In this document: piece after piece, positions 1-8,744 of the stretch | How positions within the stretch are numbered: position 1 is the stretch's first letter | Layout: each line of letters begins with the position of its first letter | Assembly: GCA_026129905.1 (NCBI GenBank) | Contig: JAHCHE010000024.1 | Coordinates: 1 to 64,000, forward strand | Source: Bryobacteraceae bacterium | GTDB taxonomy: Bacteria; Acidobacteriota; Terriglobia; Bryobacterales; Bryobacteraceae | Direction: 5' to 3' | DNA length: 64,000 nt | Made by a program: the position numbers and the translations under genes | The notes under the pieces: model-generated | Databases searched by the model: none | What the model was told of the DNA's origin: nothing | Seen by the model: only the letters and a program-made list of their open reading frames with translations

Positions 1-17
1 GCGGATCCGGACCCCGG

Positions 18-58
18 GCGTCGGCACGAGTGCCGACGCGGCACGCACGAGTGCGTGC
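18..58. repeat. Two adjacent perfect hairpins with GA loops
   Basis: Two inverted repeats lie side by side: a 10-bp stem (18-27 with 30-39) and an 8-bp stem (41-48 with 51-58). Each closes on a two-base GA loop, and they share the core GCAC-GA-GTGC. They sit beyond the 3' end of the minus-strand secretion operon, so transcript termination or mRNA protection is plausible. There is no T-run on either side, so a classic rho-independent terminator is not supported. Confidence 0.5.
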
Positions 59-104
59 GCCACGACGTGGGATTGCGGCCTAAGGGAACGGAATCCTCTT
101 GGGT

Positions 105-824
105 TCACTGTACCGGCTCCCATCGGCAGCTCTTGCCGAACGGCGTCTCGGTGACGAGCTTGCGATAGCCGCCCGAAACGGTGCCGGCGGGCGAGGCGTC
201 GTCGGGCTGGCAGGCGCGGAGACCGCCGCCCATGTCGATTGCGCTCGGCGCGGCCTTGGAGGCCGGCGAGGCCCCAACCACCTTCGTCTGGCTGGGCGGC
301 GGCTGTTGCGGCGGAGGGGCGGCCGCCTGCGCGGCCGGAGCGCTCTCCTCGGGTTTCAGATCCTCCACTCGCTTTCGAATCCGCTTGTCCTCCCAGCCGA
401 AGACCAGTTCCCGAGGCGTGGCTTCCAGCAAACGGAACTCGCCGATGCGGTCGCCGACGCGGTACGCCCGCTGGGGCTCGCCGGAAGCGGCGCTGAGAAT
501 GGCCGTCGGACCGGCGCCAAGGTCGAGCACGCCGTAAGCCACCGGGAGCGGCGGAACGGGCCTTTCGATGACCACCACTTCCACCTCGGGATTGCGGTCG
601 CGCGTGAACAGGACCCGGCCGGCCACCTCGATGTAGTCGGCCGCGGTCGCCGGCGCGGGAGGATCGAGGGCCGGCTCCGGAATCGCCGCGGCGGGCTTAA
701 CTTCCTGCGCCGCCAAGGAAGCGCTCCGGACCTCGGCGTTTTTCCGGACCTGCCAGATGCGCCAGCCGGTCAGCGCCAGCAGCGCGGCCAGCGCCAGGTT
801 CAGCAGATGGAGCTTGCGCTTCAA
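105..824 (-). CDS. GspC/PilP-like type II secretion inner-membrane protein
   Basis: 239 aa. A basic N-terminus and one helix (about residues 7-22) are followed by a proline/alanine-rich linker. A small beta-rich domain (about 65-150) then has the spacing of the GspC homology region or PilP: 'VAGRVLFTRDRNPEV' and 'YRVGDRIGEFRLLEA'. In known systems this domain binds the secretin from the periplasmic side. The low-complexity tail is rich in A, P and Q. It overlaps the upstream gene by ATGA and is the last operon gene in the window. Family assignment rests on fold pattern and position rather than strong motifs; PilP is the main alternative. Confidence 0.55.
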   Translation of the reverse strand: MKRKLHLLNLALAALLALTGWRIWQVRKNAEVRSASLAAQEVKPAAAIPEPALDPPAPATAADYIEVAGRVLFTRDRNPEVEVVVIERPVPPLPVAYGVLDLGAGPTAILSAASGEPQRAYRVGDRIGEFRLLEATPRELVFGWEDKRIRKRVEDLKPEESAPAAQAAAPPPQQPPPSQTKVVGASPASKAAPSAIDMGGGLRACQPDDASPAGTVSGGYRKLVTETPFGKSCRWEPVQ

Positions 825-1423
825 AACGACGTCAGTCCTTTCCGCTCCGGGACGAGCTGATGGGGAACCATTCCCGCGACGGTGAGCCGCACGTTGAGCA
901 GCTTGTCTTTGGGGTTGCCCGCGTTGACGCGCAGATCTTCGGTCCCGACGGCCTCGGGCTGCGCGGTCAGGTCGGCGAGGAGGTTCACCAACTGCTCGAT
1001 GGCGCAGGTGAAGCTCACCGCGACGAGCACTTCGCCGTAGTTCTTATCCTTGCCGACGGGGCGGACCTGCCCGATCTCTTCGGAGCGAAACTCCAGCGGC
1101 GGCGTTTGGGCGTTGCCGATCCGGCGCAGGATCTTCAGCACTTCGGCCTGGGCCTGCTGGGCGGTCTCGGTCCGGATGAGGGTTTGCTCCCAGGTCTCGA
1201 GTTCCGCGGCGAGGACCTTCAACTGCTCTTCCCTGGCGGGGACCAGGGCCGCGAGGCGGCGCGTCTGCGTCAGGCGCTGCTCCACCGCCGCCGCGTTCTC
1301 CGTAGCGGCGACCACTTCCGGCGCCGCGCCGCTTCCGCCGGGCCAGAACGTGATCGCGAGAAAGACGACCGCCGCAGCGGCCAGAGCGATCAGGGCGCGT
1401 TTGTCGCGCGAGGAGATCGTCAT
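821..1423 (-). CDS. GspM/PilO-like type II secretion assembly protein
   Basis: 200 aa, bitopic. A short cytoplasmic start (about 9 residues) precedes one helix (about 10-27). A coiled-coil-like stretch rich in E, Q, A and L (about 38-100) leads to a ferredoxin-like C-terminal domain. This is the build of GspM and PilO, which scaffold the inner-membrane platform with GspL or PilN. ATGA overlaps on both sides show translational coupling to the GspL-like and GspC-like genes. GspM and PilO cannot be told apart by eye. Confidence 0.6.
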   Translation of the reverse strand: MTISSRDKRALIALAAAAVVFLAITFWPGGSGAAPEVVAATENAAAVEQRLTQTRRLAALVPAREEQLKVLAAELETWEQTLIRTETAQQAQAEVLKILRRIGNAQTPPLEFRSEEIGQVRPVGKDKNYGEVLVAVSFTCAIEQLVNLLADLTAQPEAVGTEDLRVNAGNPKDKLLNVRLTVAGMVPHQLVPERKGLTSF

Positions 1424-2808
1424 GGCGCGCCCTCCCGCTGGGCCCGGATAGCGAAGCTCTCGGACTGTCCCGCCTTCGAGATCGGCGTCATGAATTCCGA
1501 GTTGCGAAACAGCGGGGACTTGTCGATGGTCTCAAGCAGCGCGGCCGAGTGCGGAGACTCGCCGTTCATGGTGACCGCGGAACGGGTGAGTTCGAGACTG
1601 TTCACCCAGGCGGGCGGCTCCAGCAGGCGGGTAAGCGCCTGGAGCGCGTCGAGATCGCTTCTCGTACGAAGGCGGAAATCGCGCAGCGCCTGCCGGCGCG
1701 CCCGTAACGCGGCGATCCGGTCCTCGAGGTCGTGAACCTTCATTGCTTCGGGCGTCAGTCGAGCGGCTTCGGCCTCCAGCGCCGCCAGGTAGCGCCGGTC
1801 CTCGATCCGCCCATAGACGGCGAGACCGATCACCGCGGCGACCAGCAGCGCGGCAAGCGCGATGGTGGGAATATAAACGGCGCGCGAGGCGGCGCCGCGC
1901 TGGGCAGCCGGCAGCAGATTCGCCGGAACCCCCAGCCAGGGACAGGCCGCCGCCAGCGCGCCGGCGTAGGAGAAGGCCAGTTCGTCGAGGTCGGTGTCCG
2001 GGGGAAGCGGCCCGGGAGCGGGAAGAAGATCCGCGGCGCGGTAGGGCCGTACCTCGCCTTCCAGCCGCAGTTCAGCGGCCGCGAGCGCCACGGCCTTTTC
2101 GGGGGGCGCGTCAAACACAGCCGAGAAGGCGGGCCGCGCGGCGCTCTCGCCATAGACCTCGACGCCGCCGCGACGCTCGCCGGCAATCAGGAAACCGCCT
2201 TCGGGCGGGCCGTCGAGCAGGCGCAATGCCGCGTGCAGCGCGGCGGCCGAGAAGGTGAAGGAGGCGACGCGCACGCCCGCCTCGGCGAACAAGGAGGCGT
2301 ACCGGTCGACCACCTGCGTGCGGGCGATGCCGATGAGGACCGCGCCGGCGTCGCCGGTCGGAGACCAGCCGTACTGCGCCTCGTCTTCGGGGTAAGGATG
2401 AAGCGAGTCGATCTGGAACCGGATGGCGGCTTCGGCGTCGCGCTTTTTGACGCCCGGAAGCGTCAGGGGCCGGACCACCAGTTCCCGCCGCGGCAGCAGG
2501 ACGGTGGCGGCCAGGTGACCGGCGCCGGTGCGCGCGAGGAAATCCGCGTATTCGGCGCCCCACTCGGCGGCCGGGCGCTGGCGAAAGCGTTCGATGAGCG
2601 TTGTGCCCAGGATGCGCACCCCGCGCGGGCGCACGCGAGCCACCGTCACGCGCAGATCGTCGTCCTGTATCTCGATGCCGACGCCAGTCCCCACCGCGAG
2701 CCACTTGCGGGCGCCGGGGGCGGCTTTGCGCGGAACGGCGGGACGGGCTTCCGGAACCGGAGGCTCGCCGGGCGCGACGGGCGTGATCGATATGTCGCCG
2801 CCGCTCAT
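1420..2808 (-). CDS. GspL-like (PilM-PilN type) secretion platform protein
   Basis: 462 aa from the ATG at 2808, chosen because it gives an ATGA overlap with gspK. After a proline-rich start, residues about 38-280 have the look of the actin-like PilM/GspL cytoplasmic domain ('WLAVGTGVGIEIQDDDLRV', 'LPGVKKRDAEAAIRFQID'). One membrane helix (about 312-333) is followed by a coiled coil and a PilN-like ferredoxin-type periplasmic domain ending in FAIRAQREGAP. GspL is in effect PilM and PilN in one chain, which fits this gene and its neighbours. It would link the GspE ATPase to the GspM-like protein. Confidence 0.65.
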   Translation of the reverse strand: MSGGDISITPVAPGEPPVPEARPAVPRKAAPGARKWLAVGTGVGIEIQDDDLRVTVARVRPRGVRILGTTLIERFRQRPAAEWGAEYADFLARTGAGHLAATVLLPRRELVVRPLTLPGVKKRDAEAAIRFQIDSLHPYPEDEAQYGWSPTGDAGAVLIGIARTQVVDRYASLFAEAGVRVASFTFSAAALHAALRLLDGPPEGGFLIAGERRGGVEVYGESAARPAFSAVFDAPPEKAVALAAAELRLEGEVRPYRAADLLPAPGPLPPDTDLDELAFSYAGALAAACPWLGVPANLLPAAQRGAASRAVYIPTIALAALLVAAVIGLAVYGRIEDRRYLAALEAEAARLTPEAMKVHDLEDRIAALRARRQALRDFRLRTRSDLDALQALTRLLEPPAWVNSLELTRSAVTMNGESPHSAALLETIDKSPLFRNSEFMTPISKAGQSESFAIRAQREGAP

Positions 2809-3824
2809 TGCCACCACTCGGAGGAGTCCCCCGCGGCGTTGTCATGCCAGCGCAGCACCTGGTACGGCGGGGTGACCTGTGGCCCGAAGTACTTTACCGT
2901 CGCGGCCACCGACCGCCGGCCCTCCGCCAAGCGGCCGTCTTCCAGCCGGTGGCGCGCGGTGGCCCGTAGCGTGTAGATGGAGATGCCGCCGATGCCCAGC
3001 TTCTGCGCGCCTGGTCCGGCGAACTTGCGAAAGGGCTCGAGCTCGTTCATCGAGCGGAACGGGACGACGCGGCGGCGTTCGACGATTTGCGCCACCGCTC
3101 CGGGATAGATGCCGAGGGAAAGAAGCAGCGCCGGATCGGCGGCGTTGACGTCGAAGAGGTTCGTGGCGCCGTACGGGGCGACGCAGTCGCGGAGTCCGGA
3201 GCGGCGAACCAGGCGCCCTTCCGGGTCGCGAATGTAGCTGCCATAGAACAGTTCCGGCGTCATGCCTCGAATCAGGAGAACTTCCTCAACCTCTTCAAAG
3301 GACGCGTGCCGGGCGCGAAAAGACGGAGTCATCGAAAGATAGTAGCGATCGAAGAAGCTGGGACCCTGCGACGGGGTGCGCCAGTCGACGATGCCGGCCG
3401 CGATTTCCCTGGCCTGCGCCGGTTCCGCCCCGATGGCCAGCAGCAGCCGGAACAGGTCTTCTTCATTCGCCGCGTTGAGATTGAGACGGGAAGCGGCGGG
3501 AACGATCTCCACCACCGCGTCGCCGGAGGGGAACGAGAAGTAGAGGCGGGAAACGCCGATGTCCCAGAACTCGGGCAAACCGTCGGGCCGGCGCTCTCCC
3601 GGTCCCCACATCATGTAGAGGATGGCCCGGTCGATCGCCCCGGTAGCGAGATAGTGGCCTCGCAGCCCGTCAAGCGACGCGGCGGCCCGCTCGGTCTCGC
3701 CGCGTACGGTGGTAGCTACGGAGAAGGCGATGGCGGAAAGCGCCGCCGTCAGCCACAATACCGCCAGCAGGGCGCTGCCGCGGCGGCCTGGCCCTTTACT
3801 GCTGGAGATAGAGCGCATCCTCAT
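2805..3824 (-). CDS. gspK: GspK minor pseudopilin
   Basis: 339 aa. The prepilin-like N-terminus has a cleavage site at G-S followed by a hydrophobic helix (GSALLAVLWLTAALSAIAFSV) and lacks the usual Glu at +5, as is normal for GspK. The large body has two helix-hairpin-helix-like segments ('LNLNAANEEDLFRLLLAIG' and 'FDVNAADPALLLSLGIYPG'), a GspK hallmark. GspK caps the pseudopilus tip with GspI and GspJ. The gene overlaps gspJ by 29 bp upstream and the GspL-like gene by ATGA downstream. The ATG at 3818 is an alternative start. Confidence 0.85.
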   Translation of the reverse strand: MRMRSISSSKGPGRRGSALLAVLWLTAALSAIAFSVATTVRGETERAAASLDGLRGHYLATGAIDRAILYMMWGPGERRPDGLPEFWDIGVSRLYFSFPSGDAVVEIVPAASRLNLNAANEEDLFRLLLAIGAEPAQAREIAAGIVDWRTPSQGPSFFDRYYLSMTPSFRARHASFEEVEEVLLIRGMTPELFYGSYIRDPEGRLVRRSGLRDCVAPYGATNLFDVNAADPALLLSLGIYPGAVAQIVERRRVVPFRSMNELEPFRKFAGPGAQKLGIGGISIYTLRATARHRLEDGRLAEGRRSVAATVKYFGPQVTPPYQVLRWHDNAAGDSSEWWQ

Positions 3825-4536
3825 ATTGCAGCATCGCGTTCTTGCTCACCCGCAGCGGAACGGTCAGCGCGAGCCTGGGCAGGCGCGCGGGTTCCGGTTC
3901 CAGCGGGGCCATGTCGATCCGCAACGCGGACGGAAGCTCGGGCTTCACCCAGACCGGGGTCCAACGGCGCCACTCCGGCGGGGGCAGCCGCTCCTGATAC
4001 GAAAAGCGGCAGTAAGCGAGCCGATCCGCCAGCACGAACGAATACGGCCCGATCTTGATGGGGCGAAACAACGCCGTGGGCGCGCCGGGGCGCATGCCGA
4101 TGCAGAGGATGCCGGTGGAGTCGGGCCCCGTGTAGAGCAGCTCGTTGACCACCAGCCGCACGCCTTCGCCCGTCTCGAGCGGGATCACCTGGTATTCGAG
4201 GATGCGGGCGTAGCCTCGGGCGGCCTCCTCCAGCGAATGGCTCGACACGAAGCGCATCGACTGCGGCTCGCCCTGGAAGAACGGAACCTTCACCGGCGGC
4301 GCGTTGGGATTCAGGCGGCAATCCGCCGTCACCGCCATGAAGCCGGCGATCTGCTGCTCGAGCACGCGCTGCACCCCGGCTACGCGCCGGTTGTCGAGCA
4401 GGCGGTTGTTGGTCTTTTCCATAGCGTTGAGGCCGACGCGCATGGCCATGAGAATGCCGGCCGAGATCAGGCTCACAAGCGAGACCGCGATCAGCAGTTC
4501 CATCAGCGTGACGCCGGCGGTGGACCTGCCGCGCAT
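3796..4536 (-). CDS. gspJ: GspJ minor pseudopilin
   Basis: 246 aa from the ATG at 4536, which shares one base with the gspI stop (TGATG). The prepilin motif is AGVTLMELLIAV with the conserved Glu five residues after the cleaved Gly, followed by a membrane helix. The remainder is a beta-rich globular region of the size seen in GspJ-type pseudopilins. The open frame runs upstream to 4632 but that stretch lies inside gspI and lacks family features. It is part of the tip complex with GspI and GspK. Confidence 0.8.
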   Translation of the reverse strand: MRGRSTAGVTLMELLIAVSLVSLISAGILMAMRVGLNAMEKTNNRLLDNRRVAGVQRVLEQQIAGFMAVTADCRLNPNAPPVKVPFFQGEPQSMRFVSSHSLEEAARGYARILEYQVIPLETGEGVRLVVNELLYTGPDSTGILCIGMRPGAPTALFRPIKIGPYSFVLADRLAYCRFSYQERLPPPEWRRWTPVWVKPELPSALRIDMAPLEPEPARLPRLALTVPLRVSKNAMLQYEDALYLQQ

Positions 4537-4964
4537 CAGGGCCTCCCCAGCATGGGCATGTCGTCCTGACGCAGCGGCGCGGCGCGATATGTTTCGAGGT
4601 TCAGGACGCGCCGCCGGTCGCCGTTCATCCACCAGACTTCGAGTTCGAGCCGGTCGAGCGCCAGCGCGCCCGGTCCGGCGCCGGGTTGCCGTTCAAAGGG
4701 AGTCACCAACGCTTTCCAGCCGCCGGCGACGCCCACCAGGGCCGGATCCCATTCGCCCTCGAGAATGGCCCGCTTGGGCAGGTTCGGCTCCGCCAGCAGC
4801 TCCTCCATCGTGCGCTTGGCCATCATGACGGCGCGGTCGTAATCGGAAAGCCGGCCGGCGTTCTGCAGCGAGGTGGAAAGATTGGATAGCAGCGCCACCA
4901 CCGCGGCCGCCATGATGACGGTGGCCACCAGAACTTCCAGCAGCGTGAATCCCCGCCGCTTCAT
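4536..4964 (-). CDS. gspI: GspI minor pseudopilin
   Basis: 142 aa. The N-terminus KRRGFTLLEVLVATVIM is a textbook prepilin peptidase site (after Gly5) with Glu at +5. The length, and the pattern 'MAKRTMEELL' soon after the helix, are typical of GspI, which nucleates the pseudopilus tip. It overlaps gspH by ATGA and gspJ by TGATG, so expression is probably tightly coupled. Confidence 0.82.
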   Translation of the reverse strand: MKRRGFTLLEVLVATVIMAAAVVALLSNLSTSLQNAGRLSDYDRAVMMAKRTMEELLAEPNLPKRAILEGEWDPALVGVAGGWKALVTPFERQPGAGPGALALDRLELEVWWMNGDRRRVLNLETYRAAPLRQDDMPMLGRP

Positions 4965-5428
4965 CGCTGGGCGACCAGTTCCACCTGGGGGACGCCGGTG
5001 ATCGGGTCGACGCGGACGATGCGCCGCGCGCCGCGGCGGTTCTGCAGCTCGATGCCGATCCGGGGAATCGCGCCGGCCGGGTACAGCATGACGTAGCGGG
5101 GGGTCCCGGGCTCGACGGGAAGCTCGGGAAAAATCGAGCGGATGGTGACGCCGTCCGGGAGGTTGAGCGTGCGGGTAAACGACGGGTCGGTGGAGCGCAA
5201 GGTGATGCGGCTGAGCTTGGGCGCGATCTCCACTTCCACCACCTCCTGTCGGCGGTCGGCGCGGTTCAGCGCTCCGTTCAGAAAGCTGACCAGCGAATCG
5301 GAAGCCGAAGCCAGGCGCAGCGAGTCGATCCCTGCGGTAACGGCCGGGAAGCTGATGCCGACCATCAGGCCGAGCAGGGAGACGACGATCAACATTTCGA
5401 CCAGCGTGACTCCCCGGCGGCGCTTCAT
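4961..5428 (-). CDS. gspH: GspH-like minor pseudopilin
   Basis: 155 aa. Prepilin N-terminus RRRGVTLVEMLIVVSLLGL with Glu at +5, then a GspH/FimT-like beta-rich domain containing 'SLRLASASDSLVSFLNGALNRADRRQ', the segment that follows the helix in this family. It lies between gspG and gspI in the standard order, 7 bp after gspG. GspH joins the pseudopilus shaft to the tip. Identity as GspH rather than another minor pseudopilin rests largely on order. Confidence 0.75.
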   Translation of the reverse strand: MKRRRGVTLVEMLIVVSLLGLMVGISFPAVTAGIDSLRLASASDSLVSFLNGALNRADRRQEVVEVEIAPKLSRITLRSTDPSFTRTLNLPDGVTIRSIFPELPVEPGTPRYVMLYPAGAIPRIGIELQNRRGARRIVRVDPITGVPQVELVAQR

Positions 5429-5435
5429 GTTCCGG

Positions 5436-5873
5436 TCAGTGACTCTTCCAACTCACGATGTCGGCGTTGATGTCCGTGCCGCCGGGCTGGCGGTCCGCGC
5501 CGTAGCTGATGATTTCCGGTTCGTTCCCGCCCTGCTCGGACGGAAACCGGTAGGCGTAAGGAGTGCCCCATGGGTCGTCGGGGATCTCCTGCGGCAGATA
5601 GGGCCCCTGCCACTGCCGGACGTTCTGGGGCGGCCGGCGCAGCGCCTGGAGGCCTTCCTCCGTCGTGGGATAGACGCCCGTATCGAGCTTGTAGGCGCCC
5701 AGGGCCGTCATGAAGGAGTTGATCTGCGCGCGCGCGGCGGTAACGCGGGCCGCGTCGCTTTTTTGCAGCATGCGCGGCGCCACCAGGGCCGCGAACAGCG
5801 CAATGATGGTCACCACGACCAGCATTTCGATGAGCGTCACGCCGGCTTGTCTTCGCAATCGTTTTCTGTCCAT
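5436..5873 (-). CDS. gspG: GspG major pseudopilin
   Basis: 145 aa. Prepilin motif QAGVTLIEMLVVVTIIALFAA, then the strongly conserved GspG core: 'LGAYKLDTGVYPTTEEGLQAL', 'WQGPYLPQEIPDDPWGTPY' and a C-terminal 'EIISYGADRQPGGTDINADI', which holds the calcium-binding loop. GspG polymerises into the periplasmic pseudopilus that pushes folded substrates through the secretin. It lies 5 bp downstream of gspF. Confident assignment. Confidence 0.95.
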   Translation of the reverse strand: MDRKRLRRQAGVTLIEMLVVVTIIALFAALVAPRMLQKSDAARVTAARAQINSFMTALGAYKLDTGVYPTTEEGLQALRRPPQNVRQWQGPYLPQEIPDDPWGTPYAYRFPSEQGGNEPEIISYGADRQPGGTDINADIVSWKSH

Positions 5874-5878
5874 GGTTT

Positions 5879-7084
5879 CTACACCGCCACTTCGTTGATG
5901 CTGGTAATGGCCAGCAACATACTCAAGATCAGGATACCCACCATCACCCCCATCACGAGGATCACCAGCGGCTCGAACAGCGAGGTGAACCGCTTGATGG
6001 CGGCGCGCGTGTCGGTTTCGTAGATCTCGGCCATGCGGGCGAACATGTGGTCCAGCCGGCCCGTTTCCTCGCCCACGGTGAGCAGGTGGCCGGCCAGCGG
6101 AGGAAACTGCCCGGTGCGCCGCAGCGGTGCGGAAATTCCTTCGCCGCGCTTGACGCCCTGGGCAACCGCTTCCAACGAGGCGGCCATCCGGCGGTTGTTA
6201 AGGATAGCTCCGGAGATGCCGATGGATTGCACCAGGGGGACGCTGTTGGCCACCAGCGTCGACATCGCGCTGGCGAAACGCGCCGTCTCCGCCTTGCGCA
6301 GCGCGTCGCCGAGCAGGGGGATCTTCAGCCGGAAATTGTCCCACCACCAGCGGCCAGGCTTCGTGCGGATGTAAGCGCGCAGGGCCGCCAACCCGAGTAA
6401 GACGCCGGTGATGGCGATCCAGCCGTAGGCCCGCACCAGGCGGCTGGTTTCGAGCATGATCTTGGTCGGCAGCGGCATCGCCATGCGGGACTGTTCGAAG
6501 ACAGCGGCGAAGCGCGGGACGACGAAGTACATCAGCACGAGGATGGAAGCCAGTCCCACCAGGCACAGCAGCGCCGGGTAGATCATCGAGCTGACGATGT
6601 AGCTGCGCAGGTCGTCGCGGGTCCGCTCGAAGTCGGTCAGGCGTTCGAAGACGGGCGCGAGCGACCCGCTGGCTTCTCCCGCGCGCACCATATTGATATA
6701 CAGATCGGAAAAATGCTCGGGATGACCGGCCAGGCTGTCGGCGAGCGACTTTCCGCCTTTGAGCACCCGGACGACGTCCATGACGACGCTTCGAAACTCG
6801 GGTTTCTCGGTGAGTTCGCTGGTGATGGTGAGCGCGCGGTCCACCGGGACGCCGGCGTTGAGCAGGGTGGATAGTTCCTGGGTGAACAGGAGCACGTCGC
6901 GGCGCTTGCCGCCGCTGAACGACGGCAGCTTGAGGCTGAAGCCGCCGGGCGGCGGTCCGACGTAGACCGGCGTGAGCCCCTGCTTGCGCAGCTCGAGCGC
7001 GACCGATTTTTCCGTGGGCGCCGTCAGGTTGCCGGTGCGCAGCCGGCCGTCGGAAGCGACCGCTCTGAAGTAGAAGCTCGTCAT
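5879..7084 (-). CDS. gspF: GspF inner-membrane platform protein
   Basis: 401 aa with two T2SSF domains, each ending in membrane helices. The N-terminus (FYFRAVASDGRLRTGNLTA) is typical of GspF. The motifs 'FTQELSTLLNAGVPVDRAL' and 'FASAMSTLVANSVPLVQSI' start the first and second domains. The C-terminus is a hydrophobic helix (PLVILVMGVMVGILILSML) that inserts in the membrane. It is the polytopic platform protein driven by GspE, 18 bp downstream of gspE. Confidence 0.93.
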   Translation of the reverse strand: MTSFYFRAVASDGRLRTGNLTAPTEKSVALELRKQGLTPVYVGPPPGGFSLKLPSFSGGKRRDVLLFTQELSTLLNAGVPVDRALTITSELTEKPEFRSVVMDVVRVLKGGKSLADSLAGHPEHFSDLYINMVRAGEASGSLAPVFERLTDFERTRDDLRSYIVSSMIYPALLCLVGLASILVLMYFVVPRFAAVFEQSRMAMPLPTKIMLETSRLVRAYGWIAITGVLLGLAALRAYIRTKPGRWWWDNFRLKIPLLGDALRKAETARFASAMSTLVANSVPLVQSIGISGAILNNRRMAASLEAVAQGVKRGEGISAPLRRTGQFPPLAGHLLTVGEETGRLDHMFARMAEIYETDTRAAIKRFTSLFEPLVILVMGVMVGILILSMLLAITSINEVAV

Positions 7085-7102
7085 CGGTTGCCCGCGTCCA
7101 CG

Positions 7103-8740
7103 TTAGAACTCCTGCGTTACCCGCATCACCTCGTCCGCGGTGGTGGCGCCCTGGCGCACCTTGAGCCAGCCGTCTTCGCGAAGGCTGCGCATGCCGTTGC
7201 GGCGCGCGGCGCGGGTGATGTCGCTGGCGTCGGCGTTGGCCATGATCAGCTTTCGGATCTCGTCGTTCAACTCCATCAGCTCGAAGATGCCGACGCGTCC
7301 GGTGTAGCCGGAGCCGAAGCACCGCTCGCAGCCTGCGCCGCGAAAGGCTTCCACCGTCTCGCCGTCGGGCGCCACCCGAGAGCCGGCCGGAACCTTGCAG
7401 AACGGGCAGATCACGCGGACGAGCCGCTGCGCCAGCACGGAGACCAGCGAGGAGGTGATGAGGTAGTTTTCGACGCCCATGTCGGTGAGGCGTGTAATCG
7501 CGCTCGGGGCGTCGTTGGTGTGCAGCGTCGAATAGACGAAGTGGCCGGTGAGCGCGGCGCGGATGGCGATGTCGGCCGTCTCGCGGTCGCGAATTTCACC
7601 CACCATGATGACGTCGGGGTCCTGCCGGACGATGTGGCGCAGACCGGCGGCGAAGGTCAAACCGATCTGCGTGTTCACGTGGATCTGGTTGATGCCGTCC
7701 ATCTGGTATTCCACCGGGTCCTCGATGGTGATGATCTTGCGCTCGGTGGTGTTGACGCGCTTGAGCGCCGAGTAGAGCGTGGTGGACTTGCCCGAGCCGG
7801 TCGGCCCGGTGACGAGTAGGATGCCGTGAGGAAGGGACGTGTAGTACTCCATCCGCTCCAGCATCCATTCGTCGAAGCCGAGGCTCCGAAGGTCGTAGAA
7901 ATCCGTCTGCGACCGGTCGAGCAGCCTCATCACGACGCTCTCGCCGTACAGGGTGGGCAGCGTCGAGACGCGCAGATCCACTTCGCGGCCGAGCGTCTTG
8001 ATCTTGATGCGGCCGTCCTGCGGTAGGCGCCGCTCGGCGATGTTGAGCTTCGCCATCAGCTTGACGCGCGAGATGACGGCGGGCCGCAACTCGCGGGCGG
8101 GCGGCTCCTGCGAGTACAGGACGCCGTCGACGCGGTAGCGGATGCGGAACTCCTTCTCGAACGGCTCGATGTGGATGTCGCTGGCGCGCTTCTCCACCGC
8201 TTGGGCGATCATGGCGTTCACCAGCCGGATAACCGGCGCTTCGCTGGCCATGTCGCGGAGGTGCTCGAGGTCCTCGGTTTCGTGCGCGCCGGCCTCTTCC
8301 ACCGCGCCCGATTCGGCGCCGGTCTCGGCGTAGTACTTGTCGATCGCGTCGAGGATTTCCTGCTCGGGCGCAAGCGCCGGCTCGATCTTCAGGCCCGTCG
8401 CGTTGCCCACCGCGGCGATAGTTTCGAAGTCCAGCGGATCGGCCATGGCGAGAGTCAACGTCGAGTCGCGCATGGCGGCAGGCAGGCAGCGGAACTGGCG
8501 CAGGAAGCGCGGGGCCAGCCCTTCGGTCTCCGGCGTGACCGGCGGCGGACCGTCGAGGGTCACCAGCGGTACGGAAAGCTGCTCCGACAGCGCGGCCATG
8601 ACGTCGCGCGTAGCCACGAAGCCGAGGTCGACGAGAATCTTCCCGATCTTTTCGTTGCGTTCCTTCTGGATTTCGAGCGCGCGTTCGAGATCCTCCGGCG
8701 CGATCAGCCGGCGCTCGATCAGCATTTCGCCCAGGCGCAT
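7103..8740 (-). CDS. gspE: GspE secretion ATPase
   Basis: 545 aa. The N-terminal MshEN-type domain (MRLGEMLIERRLIAPEDLERAL) occurs in T2SS/T4P ATPases that can bind c-di-GMP; binding here is not shown. The ATPase domain has Walker A GPTGSGKSTTLYSAL, an Asp box (ITIEDPVEYQMDGINQ), Walker B (DPDVIMVGEIRDRETADIA) and a His box. A CxxC pair (CPFC...CERC) forms the zinc site normal for GspE. It powers pseudopilus assembly on GspF. Confidence 0.95.
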   Translation of the reverse strand: MRLGEMLIERRLIAPEDLERALEIQKERNEKIGKILVDLGFVATRDVMAALSEQLSVPLVTLDGPPPVTPETEGLAPRFLRQFRCLPAAMRDSTLTLAMADPLDFETIAAVGNATGLKIEPALAPEQEILDAIDKYYAETGAESGAVEEAGAHETEDLEHLRDMASEAPVIRLVNAMIAQAVEKRASDIHIEPFEKEFRIRYRVDGVLYSQEPPARELRPAVISRVKLMAKLNIAERRLPQDGRIKIKTLGREVDLRVSTLPTLYGESVVMRLLDRSQTDFYDLRSLGFDEWMLERMEYYTSLPHGILLVTGPTGSGKSTTLYSALKRVNTTERKIITIEDPVEYQMDGINQIHVNTQIGLTFAAGLRHIVRQDPDVIMVGEIRDRETADIAIRAALTGHFVYSTLHTNDAPSAITRLTDMGVENYLITSSLVSVLAQRLVRVICPFCKVPAGSRVAPDGETVEAFRGAGCERCFGSGYTGRVGIFELMELNDEIRKLIMANADASDITRAARRNGMRSLREDGWLKVRQGATTADEVMRVTQEF

Positions 8741-8744
8741 GCGA

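Noticed and set aside
18-58. Possible CRISPR array
   Set aside because: Only two units, with different stems and no spacer of constant length.
1732-2976. Plus-strand frame opposite the GspL-like gene
   Set aside because: No motif, biased composition, opposite a tightly coupled operon.
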